A stretch of DNA of 64,000 nucleotides from Kitasatospora paranensis (GTDB lineage: Bacteria > Actinomycetota > Actinomycetes > Streptomycetales > Streptomycetaceae): assembly GCF_039544005.1 (NCBI RefSeq), contig NZ_BAABKV010000001.1, positions 5,394,001 through 5,458,000 of the forward strand, in the 5' to 3' direction. Every line of letters begins with the position of its first letter. Position 1 is the stretch's first letter. Positions 44,308 through 51,859 of this stretch are shown here, one piece after another. The notes under the pieces are model-generated. The model was not told where the DNA came from and did not search any database. It saw nothing but the letters and a program-made list of their open reading frames with translations. The position numbers were made by a program, and so were the translations under genes.

Positions 44308-44551
44308 CTGTGTTGTCGCCCGCTCGCCTCCGGGCGCTCTTGATCCGGCGCCGACGGTCGTTGCTCCGTCGCTCCTGCGTCGCTCCCTCGCGCCTCCCTT
44401 TCGGCACCGGCGCGCCCTTCGGCTCGGGGCTGTGTTGTCGCCCGCTCGGCTCCGGGCGCTCTTGATCCGGCGCCGATGGTCGTTGCTCCGTCGCTCCTGC
44501 GTCGCTCCCTCGCGCCTCCCTTTCGGCACCGGCGCGCCCTTCGGCTCGGGG
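44308..44551. repeat. noncoding 122-bp tandem duplication
   Basis: The unit beginning ctgtgttgtcgcccgctcg at 44308 recurs at 44430 with a period of 122 bases and only a few substitutions (cctc/gctc, gacgg/gatgg), and the last about 20 bases recur once more. It is noncoding, lying between the DUF3817 terminator and the mutase operator. The unit is itself rich in gtcgctcc/cgctcctg motifs. Confidence 0.8.
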
Positions 44552-44654
44552 CGGGCTGCTGGCCGGTTGCCGGGGCTGTCGGCTGCTCGCCTTCGGGTGC
44601 TTGCGGCCCGGTGTCGGCGTGTCCTGCGGCTCGTGGGGCGGGCCCGTCGACAGA

Positions 44655-44693
44655 TACTAGGACGTCCGAGTAAATTGGTAGGACGTCCTAGTA
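44655..44693. promoter_or_regulatory. 39-bp operator-like inverted repeat upstream of the mutase gene
   Basis: TACTAGGACGTCC at 44655-44667 is exactly mirrored by GGACGTCCTAGTA at 44681-44693 across a 13-base A/T-containing spacer. Each arm includes the 8-bp palindrome GGACGTCC, so there are two co-aligned sites on the same helical face region about 50 bases before the ATG. It is a strong candidate for a dimer-pair repressor (TetR/MarR-type) covering the promoter. Confidence 0.7.
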
Positions 44694-44743
44694 ACTGCCG
44701 CCGACCCGATCGTGGCGGCCGCACGGAGTGGAGCTGGAAGCCG

Positions 44744-46429
44744 ATGGACGCCGACGAGATCGAGGCCGGCCGCGCGCGCTGGCAGCAGCGCTACGACCGC
44801 GCCCGCAAGCGGGACGCCGACTTCACCACGCTCTCCGGTGACCAGGTCGAGCCGGTGTACGGGCCGGCCCCCGGCCAGTCGTACCCGGGCTTCGAGCGGA
44901 TCGGCTGGCCCGGCGAGTACCCCTACACCCGCGGCCTGCACGCCACCGGCTACCGCGGCCGGACGTGGACGATCCGGCAGTTCGCCGGCTTCGGCAACGC
45001 GCAGCAGACCAACGAGCGCTACCGGATGATCCTCGACGCGGGCGGCGGCGGCCTCTCGGTCGCCTTCGACATGCCGACCCTGATGGGCTACGACTCCGAC
45101 GACGGCCGCTCGCTCGGCGAGGTCGGCCACTGCGGCGTGGCCATCGACTCGGCCGCCGACATGGACGTCCTGTTCGACTCGATCCCGCTCGGCGACGTCA
45201 CCACCTCGATGACCATCAGCGGCCCGGCCGTTCCGGTCTTCTGCATGTACCTGGTGGCCGCCGAGCGCCAGGGCGTCGACCCGGGCGTGCTCAACGGCAC
45301 CCTGCAGACCGACATCTTCAAGGAGTACATCGCCCAGAAGGAGTGGCTCTTCGCCCCCGAGCCGCACCTGCGCCTGATCGGCGACCTGATGGCGTACTGC
45401 GCCGAGAACATCCCCGCGTACAAGCCGCTCTCGGTCTCCGGGTACCACATCCGCGAGGCCGGGGCGACGGCCGCGCAGGAGCTCGCGTACACCCTCGCGG
45501 ACGGCTTCGGCTACGTCGAGCTCGGTCTGTCCCGCGGCCTGGACGTGGACGTCTTCGCGCCGGGCCTGTCCTTCTTCTTCGACGCCCACCTCGACTTCTT
45601 CGAGGAGATCGCGAAGTTCCGCGCCGCCCGCCGGATCTGGGCCCGCTGGATGCGCGAGCGCTACGGCGCGAAGACCGACAAGGCCCAGTGGCTGCGCTTC
45701 CACACCCAGACCGCGGGCGTCTCGCTCACCGCGCAGCAGCCCTACAACAACGTGGTGCGCACCGCGGTGGAGGCGCTCTCCGCCGTCCTCGGCGGCACCA
45801 ACTCGCTGCACACCAACGCCCTGGACGAGACCCTGGCGCTGCCCTCCGAGCAGGCCGCGGAGATCGCGCTGCGGACCCAGCAGGTGCTGATGGAGGAGAC
45901 CGGCGTCGCCAACGTCGCCGACCCGCTCGGCGGTTCCTGGTACGTGGAGGCGCTCACCGACCGGATCGAGGCGCAGGCCGAGGAGATCTTCCAGCGGATC
46001 CTCGACAAGGCCACCGCCGACCACCCGATCGGGCCGATGACCTCGGGCATCCTGCGCGGCATCGAGGACGGCTGGTTCACCGGCGAGATCGCCGAGGCCG
46101 CCTTCCAGTACCAGACCTCGCTGGAGAAGGGCGACAAGCGGGTGGTGGGCGTCAACTGCCACCCCGGCACCGTCACCAAGGAGTTGGAGATCCTCCGGGT
46201 CAGCCACGAGGTCGAGCGCGAGCAGGTCCGGGTGGTGGGCGCCCGCAAGGCGGCCCGCGACGAGACCGCGGTCAAGGCCGGGCTGGACGCCATGCTGGCC
46301 GCCGCCCGCTCGGGCGACAACATGATCCCGCCGATGCTGCAGGCCGTGCGGGCCGAGGCGACGCTGGGCGAGATCTGCAACACGCTGCGCGCCGAGTGGG
46401 GCGTCTACCAGGAGACCGCCCGGTTCTGA
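44744..46429 (+). CDS. adenosylcobalamin-dependent acyl-CoA mutase large subunit (IcmA-like)
   Basis: 561 residues, matching the catalytic TIM-barrel half of methylmalonyl-CoA-mutase-family enzymes but lacking the C-terminal B12-binding domain; the small subunit must be encoded elsewhere. That architecture is the isobutyryl-CoA mutase (IcmA) type, which rearranges isobutyryl-CoA and n-butyryl-CoA. Blocks include RTWTIRQFAGFGNA, SVAFDMPTLMGYDSDD, SISGYH-like LSVSGYHIREAGATAAQE and FHTQTAGVSLTAQQPYNNVV. The ATG 44744 is preceded by ctggaag. I could not safely align the substrate-discriminating residues, so another mutase specificity is possible. Confidence 0.87.
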   Translation: MDADEIEAGRARWQQRYDRARKRDADFTTLSGDQVEPVYGPAPGQSYPGFERIGWPGEYPYTRGLHATGYRGRTWTIRQFAGFGNAQQTNERYRMILDAGGGGLSVAFDMPTLMGYDSDDGRSLGEVGHCGVAIDSAADMDVLFDSIPLGDVTTSMTISGPAVPVFCMYLVAAERQGVDPGVLNGTLQTDIFKEYIAQKEWLFAPEPHLRLIGDLMAYCAENIPAYKPLSVSGYHIREAGATAAQELAYTLADGFGYVELGLSRGLDVDVFAPGLSFFFDAHLDFFEEIAKFRAARRIWARWMRERYGAKTDKAQWLRFHTQTAGVSLTAQQPYNNVVRTAVEALSAVLGGTNSLHTNALDETLALPSEQAAEIALRTQQVLMEETGVANVADPLGGSWYVEALTDRIEAQAEEIFQRILDKATADHPIGPMTSGILRGIEDGWFTGEIAEAAFQYQTSLEKGDKRVVGVNCHPGTVTKELEILRVSHEVEREQVRVVGARKAARDETAVKAGLDAMLAAARSGDNMIPPMLQAVRAEATLGEICNTLRAEWGVYQETARF

Positions 46430-46451
46430 CCGCCGGGTCCTGATCACGGGG

Positions 46452-46486
46452 ACGGAGAGGGCGCGGCGGGCCGCGTCCCTCTCCGT
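46452..46486. terminator. bidirectional terminator between mutase and tetR genes
   Basis: ACGGAGAGGGCGCGGC and GCCGCG-t-CCCTCTCCGT pair over 16 bp with one T bulge and a two-base loop. Confidence 0.75.
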
Positions 46487-46491
46487 GCTGC

Positions 46492-47160
46492 CTACTCCTC
46501 GGCGAGGCTGGTGAGCGCGCCGAGCACCATCGTGGTGAAGCGCTCCAGCCACCGCGGCGTGACCGCCTCGCCGGCCACCAGCAGCCGGTGCTCGACCGCG
46601 CCCGCGATCAGGTCGAAGACCAGGTCGATCTCCTCGCAGGCGGTGCGCTCGTCGCGGTCCGAGCGCAGTTCGCCGCGGGCCTGGGCGTGGCTGCGGCCGG
46701 TGCGCACCAGGTGCTTCTGCGGGTCGACGATGCGTTCGCGGATGCGGGTGCGCAGGTGCGGGTCGCGGCTGCCCTCGGCGAACAGCGCCATCAGTGCCGC
46801 CTGGGACTCGGGGCGGGCGAGCAGGTCGGCGAAGCGGCTCACGGTGGCGGCGATGTCCGCCCGCAGGCTGCCCAGGTCGGCCATCTCCAGCTCGTCGAAG
46901 AGGCTGGCGACCGCGTCCACCACCAGCTCGTTCTTGGACGGCCAGCGCCGGTACAGGGTGGTCTTGGCGACGCCGGCGCGGGCCGCGACGTCGCCCATCG
47001 TCAGGCCGCCCCAGCCGAGGTCGGCGAGCGCCTCGCGGGTGGCGTCGAGGATCGCGCGGTCGGCGGTGGCGCTGCGGGGACGGCCCTTGCCGCGGGGCGG
47101 GACGGTGCTGTCCGGGGCCGTGCTGTCCGGGGCGGCAGGCTGCGGGGTGGTGGGGGCCAC
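46492..47160 (-). CDS. TetR-family transcriptional regulator
   Basis: 222 residues. The helix-turn-helix is GLTMGDVAARAGVAKTTLYR followed by RWPSKNELV, near residues 54-85. The ligand domain is unassigned. The start GTG 47160 has AAGGAGG upstream. The N-terminal 40 residues are a Pro/Thr/Ser-rich extension with RGKGRPRS, as in many streptomycete TetR proteins. A TTACCGATCGGTAA palindrome sits 19 bases upstream. Confidence 0.9.
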   Translation of the reverse strand: MAPTTPQPAAPDSTAPDSTVPPRGKGRPRSATADRAILDATREALADLGWGGLTMGDVAARAGVAKTTLYRRWPSKNELVVDAVASLFDELEMADLGSLRADIAATVSRFADLLARPESQAALMALFAEGSRDPHLRTRIRERIVDPQKHLVRTGRSHAQARGELRSDRDERTACEEIDLVFDLIAGAVEHRLLVAGEAVTPRWLERFTTMVLGALTSLAEE

Positions 47161-47178
47161 CGAGCCTCCTTGCTGGAT

Positions 47179-47192
47179 TTACCGATCGGTAA
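47179..47192. promoter_or_regulatory. TetR operator TTACCGATCGGTAA
   Basis: A perfect 14-bp palindrome, TTAC-cgatcg-GTAA, just upstream of the tetR start. TTAC-N6-GTAA also occurs at 48804-48817 before the DUF6230 operon. Confidence 0.65.
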
Positions 47193-47524
47193 CTTGATGG
47201 GACTGGGCCACCGTAGCGACCGCGACCCCAGGTCACCAGCGGACGCGACCCGGAAAGTGGGGCAGCTCACGCCGCCGGTCGGCGCGAGGGGCTTGCGGGA
47301 CGGTGCCCGGATGGAGATACGCTACGACTCGTAGCGAAAGAGCGGCAACCGGCGTGCACGCCCCAGGGATCGGGTGGGCACGCGGCGCGGATGGGGATCC
47401 GCGCCGGCAGCGGCTACGGGAGCGGGACGCTCCGCAGGGGGCGGACGGCACGCGCACGCACGGCTCGACCGGCATTCCGGGCGGTTGGCGCCCGCCACCG
47501 GCGCGGACGGGGGAGGATGGTGCC
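47193..47524. other. noncoding region upstream of the thioredoxin-like gene
   Basis: About 330 bases with no supported gene. The palindrome CGCTACGA-c-TCGTAGCG lies at 47320-47336 next to gatacg, a possible promoter/operator for the thioredoxin-like gene. ggggaggatggtgcc just before ATG 47525 supplies the ribosome-binding site. Confidence 0.45.
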
Positions 47525-48508
47525 ATGCAGTCACGGAATTCGCGTCTCAACAGTGCCGCCCTCCGCGGCGCGGTCGACCTCGCCGCGGTCAAGGCGGCCG
47601 GAGAGGCCGCCCAGAAGGCCGAGCAGGCCAGGGTCGACCGGGCCCGCCAGGCGGCCGCCGGCGGCGAGCCGGCACCCGTCCCCTACGAGCTGGTCCTCGA
47701 TGTCACCGAGGAGACCTTCGAGGCCGAGGTCGTGCAGCGCTCGACCGAAGTCCCGGTGGTGGTGGACTTCTGGGCCGAGTGGTGCGGCCCGTGCAAGCAG
47801 CTCAGCCCGATCCTGGAGCGCCTGGCCGAGGAGTACGCCGGCCGGATCGTGCTCGCCAAGATCGACGTCGACGCCAACCAGCTGATCGCCCAGCAGTTCG
47901 GCATCCAGGGCATTCCCGCGGTGATGGCGGTGGTGGCCGGCCAGCTCGTCCCGCTCTTCCAGGGCGCCGAGAACGAGGCCAACGTCCGCAAGATCATCGA
48001 CCAGTTGATCGCCGTCGCCGAGCAGCGCTTCGGCATCGTCGGCCTGCAGGGCGGCGCGGGCGAGGGCGAGGAGCCGCAGGCTCCGCGCGTCCCGGTCGAC
48101 CCGGCGCTGGAGGCGGCGCACGACGCGCTCGACCGCGGCGACCTCGGCGGCGCGGTGCAGGCCTACCAGAACGTGCTGACCGACCGGCCCGGCAACGCCG
48201 AGGCCAAGCTCGGCCTGGCCCAGGCGCAGTTGCTGCGCCGGGTGGAGGCCGTCGACCCGCAGCAGGTCCGGGCGGCCGCCGCGGCGGCGCCCAAGGACGT
48301 CGAGGCCCAGCTGCAGGCGGCCGACCTCGACCTGGTGGGCGGGCACGTCGAGGACGCCTTCGGCCGGCTCGTCGACACGGTGGGCCGGACGGCGGGCGAG
48401 GACCGCGACACCGCCCGGCTGCGCCTGCTGGAGCTGTTCGAGGTGATCGGCCCGGAGGACCCGCGGGTGATCACCGCCCGGACGGCGCTGGCCCGGGTGC
48501 TCTTCTGA
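47525..48508 (+). CDS. thioredoxin-domain co-chaperone with TPR-like tail (CnoX/YbbN type)
   Basis: 327 residues. A thioredoxin domain with WCGPC at 86-90 (FWAEWCGPCKQLSPIL) and the cis-Pro loop GIQGIPAVM is followed by helical TPR-like repeats (AAHDALDRGDLGGAVQAYQN, PGNAEAKLGLAQAQLL) that end at the C-terminus. This layout is typical of CnoX/YbbN proteins that hold unfolding proteins and pass them to GroEL/DnaK. The first about 45 residues are a charged extension. Confidence 0.88.
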   Translation: MQSRNSRLNSAALRGAVDLAAVKAAGEAAQKAEQARVDRARQAAAGGEPAPVPYELVLDVTEETFEAEVVQRSTEVPVVVDFWAEWCGPCKQLSPILERLAEEYAGRIVLAKIDVDANQLIAQQFGIQGIPAVMAVVAGQLVPLFQGAENEANVRKIIDQLIAVAEQRFGIVGLQGGAGEGEEPQAPRVPVDPALEAAHDALDRGDLGGAVQAYQNVLTDRPGNAEAKLGLAQAQLLRRVEAVDPQQVRAAAAAAPKDVEAQLQAADLDLVGGHVEDAFGRLVDTVGRTAGEDRDTARLRLLELFEVIGPEDPRVITARTALARVLF

Positions 48509-48667
48509 CGGCGGTTCGCTGCGGCGGGCGCTGCCGCAGGCGCGTCGGGCACCCGCGGCCGGTATGTCCGGCGGCGTGGTGGCACGGCGCATGACCTGCG
48601 GTGTCGCTGGGGATTTGGCGACAATACGGTCGATTCCAACGAGCTTTATCAAATCTTGACAACACGG

Positions 48668-48696
48668 CCGGGCGGTCACCATCGGTGACCGCCCGG
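48668..48696 (+). terminator. 13-bp perfect hairpin terminator
   Basis: CCGGGCGGTCACC-atc-GGTGACCGCCCGG, followed by ggtgtttcg, lies about 160 bases after the thioredoxin-like gene. There is no supported gene in between (48509-48667). Confidence 0.75.
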
Positions 48697-49148
48697 GGTG
48701 TTTCGCCAAGGTTTCCTGGGGATTGCGCCAGTGTTCACCTGGCAAAATATTACTCTGCGTAATCATGCCTTCGATTCCATGATCCAATCAATCTCTTGTT
48801 GGATTACCCGTCAGTAATCGACCCCTTGTACTTCGCCGGGGATTCCAGCAGCATCAGCCTCGCCCGGTCCCGTCAAGGGATCCCCACCGGGTAGCCGCCG
48901 GTTCCGGCCGGTGGCTGGAAGGCAGGGGGTAGCCGCAGATCCCACGAGCGGCTCCTGTCCTTCCTGCGGTCGCACATCCCGTGCGGCCGTCGGTTGTCGC
49001 TCGGGGGTGATCGCCGCGACCGTCGGTCCCACGACGCCGTCGAGGCGCTCTCCGCTACCGAGGACGTAGCTCTCTCCCATCCCGGGCCGGGGCCAGTGCG
49101 GGACGCACCGGTACGGCCGGAGATGTACGTCCTAGAAGGAGGACTTGC
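48697..49148. promoter_or_regulatory. A/T-rich promoter region of the DUF6230 operon with two TTAC..GTAA palindromes
   Basis: This is one of the most A/T-rich stretches of the window (about 48700-48830). ATTAC-tctgc-GTAAT is at 48749-48763 and GATTAC-ccgtca-GTAATC is at 48802-48819, 53 bases apart start to start. The second has the same half-sites and spacing as the tetR operator at 47179-47192. gaaggaggacttgc immediately precedes ATG 49149. No gene is supported here. Confidence 0.55.
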
Positions 49149-49808
49149 ATGTCCCAGACGTTCGGCAAGACCAGCTGGAAGCGCTTCGCCGTCGCCATGG
49201 TGCCCGGCATCGCCGCGACCGCCGCGATCGGCGTGGGCCTGGCCAACAACGCCCTTGCCGCCTCGTTCAACGTGTCCGGCCAGCGCTTCAAGGTCACCGC
49301 CGCCGACCTGGACGGTCAGAACTTCGCCCAGTTCGGCTCGTACGACTTCGAGACCAACGGCACCCCGCACGCGGTCGCGATCTCCGCGTTCGACACGGCC
49401 ACCATCCAGAAGATGTGCCAGTCCGTGGTCAGCGAGCCGAGCCTGCTCGGTCTCAAGCTGCCCAAGGTCACCCTGCGTCTCGAGGCGGGCAACGACCCGG
49501 CCAAGCCGGTCACCGCCCAGAACCTGCTGATCGACCTCGACCAGCTGAACGCCGACGCCGAGTTCACCAACATCAACATCGGCCAGGACGCGTCGACCCT
49601 CAACACCACCGCCACCAGCGGCTGGAAGGACATCGCGGGCCACCCCAAGCCCAGCGGCGCCCTCGGCTTCTCGCAGGCCGCCCCGCACGCCCACCTCACC
49701 GGTGTCCAGCAGACGGCGTGGGCCACCTCGGCCGGCACCTTCAAGCTGAACGGCCTGAGCCTCAAGCTGTACGTCGGTGACGACGGCAACGGCAAGGAGT
49801 GCTACTGA
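49149..49808 (+). CDS. DUF6230 family secreted/membrane-associated protein
   Basis: 219 residues. Older databases call this type cholesterol esterase, but I see no serine-hydrolase motif and do not accept that name. The N-terminus (KRFAVAMVPGIAATAAIGVG, about 12-37) is a signal peptide or anchor ending ANNALAASF. The rest is beta-rich with QRFKVTAADLDGQNFAQFG, two lone Cys (QKMCQSV and the C-terminal KECY) and an Asn/Asp-rich middle. It heads a three-gene coupled operon with DUF6114. Confidence 0.78.
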   Translation: MSQTFGKTSWKRFAVAMVPGIAATAAIGVGLANNALAASFNVSGQRFKVTAADLDGQNFAQFGSYDFETNGTPHAVAISAFDTATIQKMCQSVVSEPSLLGLKLPKVTLRLEAGNDPAKPVTAQNLLIDLDQLNADAEFTNINIGQDASTLNTTATSGWKDIAGHPKPSGALGFSQAAPHAHLTGVQQTAWATSAGTFKLNGLSLKLYVGDDGNGKECY

Positions 49809-49944
49809 TCCCTGTCTGACGGTGCGCCCCGACGGCGCACCGCGGCGACAGCGGATCCGGCGGCGGGGGCGGGCTTCGGCCCGCTCCCGGCCGCACCTCC
49901 TGGAGTCCTCTCCACCTCGCAGCGAAACATCGAGGAGTTGCATC

Positions 49945-50520
49945 GTGTCCAGCGCAACTGCCCAGGCGTGGCCCGAGAACAACGGCGGTAACACCGTGCG
50001 GCTGCGGTTCCGCAACTGGCGCCGCTCACGGCCGTTCTGGGCCGGCCTGCTGGCCATGATCGCCGGCCTGCCGATCCTGTACTTCCCGTACGCCAAGCTC
50101 AACCTCAGCGGCATGACGGTCTCCATGGCCACCACCGCCGGCGCCGGCTCGCTGATCATCGGCATCCTGATGATCGCGCTGGGCGTCACCGCGTGGTTCC
50201 AGCCGCTGGTGCGCATCTTCTGCGGCGTCGCGGTGACGCTGCTGTCGCTGATCTCCATCCCGGTCTCGAACCTCGGCGGCTTCGGCCTCGGCCTGATCCT
50301 CGGCCTGGTGGCCGGCGGACTGCTGATGGCCTGGCGCCCGGTGCCGGCGCCGGTCGAGCCCGGCCGCTGGGCCGCGGACGCCGACGAGCCGGCCGCGGAG
50401 CCCGCCACCGCGGAGTACGCCGCCCAGGAGCCCGCCGAGGTCGCCGCGCCCGCCGTGCCGGCCCAGCAGGCACCCGCCGACGAGGCCGTCGCGGCCGCCG
50501 ATCCCGGGGAGCCGCGGTGA
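49945..50520 (+). CDS. DUF6114 family membrane protein
   Basis: 191 residues from GTG 49945 with cgaggag about 8 bases ahead. Four hydrophobic helices (WAGLLAMIAGLPILYFPYA, AGAGSLIIGILMIALGV, IFCGVAVTLLSLISIPV, GFGLGLILGLVAGGLLMAW) are followed by an Ala/Pro/Glu-rich tail of about 60 residues predicted to be cytoplasmic or periplasmic linker. Its stop overlaps the next gene start (GTGA). Confidence 0.78.
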   Translation: MSSATAQAWPENNGGNTVRLRFRNWRRSRPFWAGLLAMIAGLPILYFPYAKLNLSGMTVSMATTAGAGSLIIGILMIALGVTAWFQPLVRIFCGVAVTLLSLISIPVSNLGGFGLGLILGLVAGGLLMAWRPVPAPVEPGRWAADADEPAAEPATAEYAAQEPAEVAAPAVPAQQAPADEAVAAADPGEPR

Positions 50521-51778
50521 CCGACCTGGACGACACAGCCGGGATGCTCCCGGGCCCCGCCACGCGGTGCCCCGGTCGAGCCTCCGCAGCCGGATCCGCG
50601 GTCGGGCCCTGGCCATCGCCGCCGTGCCGACCGCACTGATCGTCGGCGCCGCCTACACCCCGAACACGATCGCCGTGGCCGACACCCAGTCCGGCAAGGC
50701 CTGTGCCAGCGCGCCCGACACCGTGCTCCAGGAGACGCCCGTCCCCAAGAGCCAGATCAAGGTCGTGCCGGCCCCGACGGCCTCCACCAAGGCGCCCACC
50801 GCGACCCGGAAGCCCACCGGCAAGAAGCCCGTGGTGAGCGCGACGCCCACCCCCGTCCTGCCGCACCAGCAGGCCGCGGGCACCGCCGCGGCCGTCCCGC
50901 AGGCCGTGACGGGGACGAGCGCCCCGGCGAGCCCGAGCGCGACCCCCACGACGGCCGCCGGTTCGCAGGGCATCATCGGCGACATCCTGGACGGCATCCT
51001 GCACCCGGGGAACCCCACCCCGACGCCCACCCCGACCCCGTCCCGGACGGCCGGCGCCGCGTCCACCCCGGCGCCCACCGGCCGGGCGGCCACGCCGCAG
51101 CCCACGCCGTCCACCTCGACCGCCCCCACCGCTCCGGCCGGCGGCGCCACCGGCGCCACCCCGAGCGGCGGCGCGTCCACGGCGGCCCCGGCCCCGAGCG
51201 GCTCGGCCACCCCGACGCCCTCCGCGTCGGCCACCGGCCCGAACTGCGTGGTGGACACCCGCGGGGTCAAGGCCAAGGCGGCCACCGGCGACGTCGTGCC
51301 GGACCAGAACTGGACACTGCGCTCCAGCCGGCTGGCGCTGCACGGCTCGGTCTTCAACGGCGTCTACGACGTCCGTACGCCGACCGGCACCAAGCGCGTG
51401 CTGAAGTTCACCACCAGCTCGGTCGACATCGGCGACCTCGACATGTCGACGATCATGACCAAGGGCAACACCTTCCACGTGAAGGGCGGCCCGGGCACCA
51501 CGTCGACCATGCGCAGCGGGCCCATCACGATGTACGTGGAGAGCCTCTCGGGCCACCTGTCGGCGATCTACGGCCTGCCGATCCCGATCGACCTGGGCGA
51601 GATCACCCTCACCCCGGACACCCTGCCCAAGTGGCTGTGGGACCTGATCGGCGCCGTCCCGATCCCGCTGGACATCACCCTGGACAACGCCAAGGCCGTC
51701 CAGGCCGGCCAGTTCGGCGGCACGCTGAAGATCCCCGGCATGAAGCTCTACCAGGACCAGACCCCCTACCAGGACTGA
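50517..51778 (+). CDS. secreted protein with Thr/Pro-rich linker, third gene of the DUF6230 operon (frame break near the 5' end)
   Basis: Start GTG 50517 overlaps the upstream TGA and has GGGGAG five bases ahead. Its frame (VTDLDDTAGMLPGP) breaks before about 50557, and one missing base, probably in gCCCCg at about 50551, leads into RHAVPRSSLRSRIRGRALA and the rest. The uninterrupted frame starts only at GTG 50567, which lacks a ribosome-binding site. A membrane/signal segment (IAAVPTALIVGAAYTPN) is followed by about 150 residues of Thr/Pro/Ala low complexity and a C-terminal beta-rich domain (LHGSVFNGVYDVRTPTGTKR). About 420 residues after repair. The function is unknown. Confidence 0.72.
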
Positions 51779-51792
51779 TCCACCACCGGTGT

Positions 51793-51851
51793 GCACCGAC
51801 GCCCGCGGGGCGGCACCCTCCTCGGAGGGGCCGCCCCGCGGGCGTCGGTGC
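51793..51851. terminator. bidirectional terminator, 22-bp perfect stem
   Basis: The 22 bases at 51793-51814 (GCACCGACGCCCGCGGGG...) are perfectly mirrored at 51830-51851, and the loop also pairs CCCTCC with GGAGGG. It separates the secreted-protein gene from pyk. As sequenced, the uncorrected pyk frame runs through it, which independently argues for the repaired pyk end at 51860. Confidence 0.85.
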
Positions 51852-51859
51852 GCCGGACG

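Noticed and set aside
44233..44743. A gene in the repeat region before the mutase gene
   Set aside because: Open frames there translate to Arg/Ser/Leu-rich strings that follow the 122-bp repeat and lack start signals.
49149..49808. Cholesterol esterase activity for the DUF6230 protein
   Set aside because: The name is a legacy label; no G-x-S-x-G or other serine-hydrolase motif is present.
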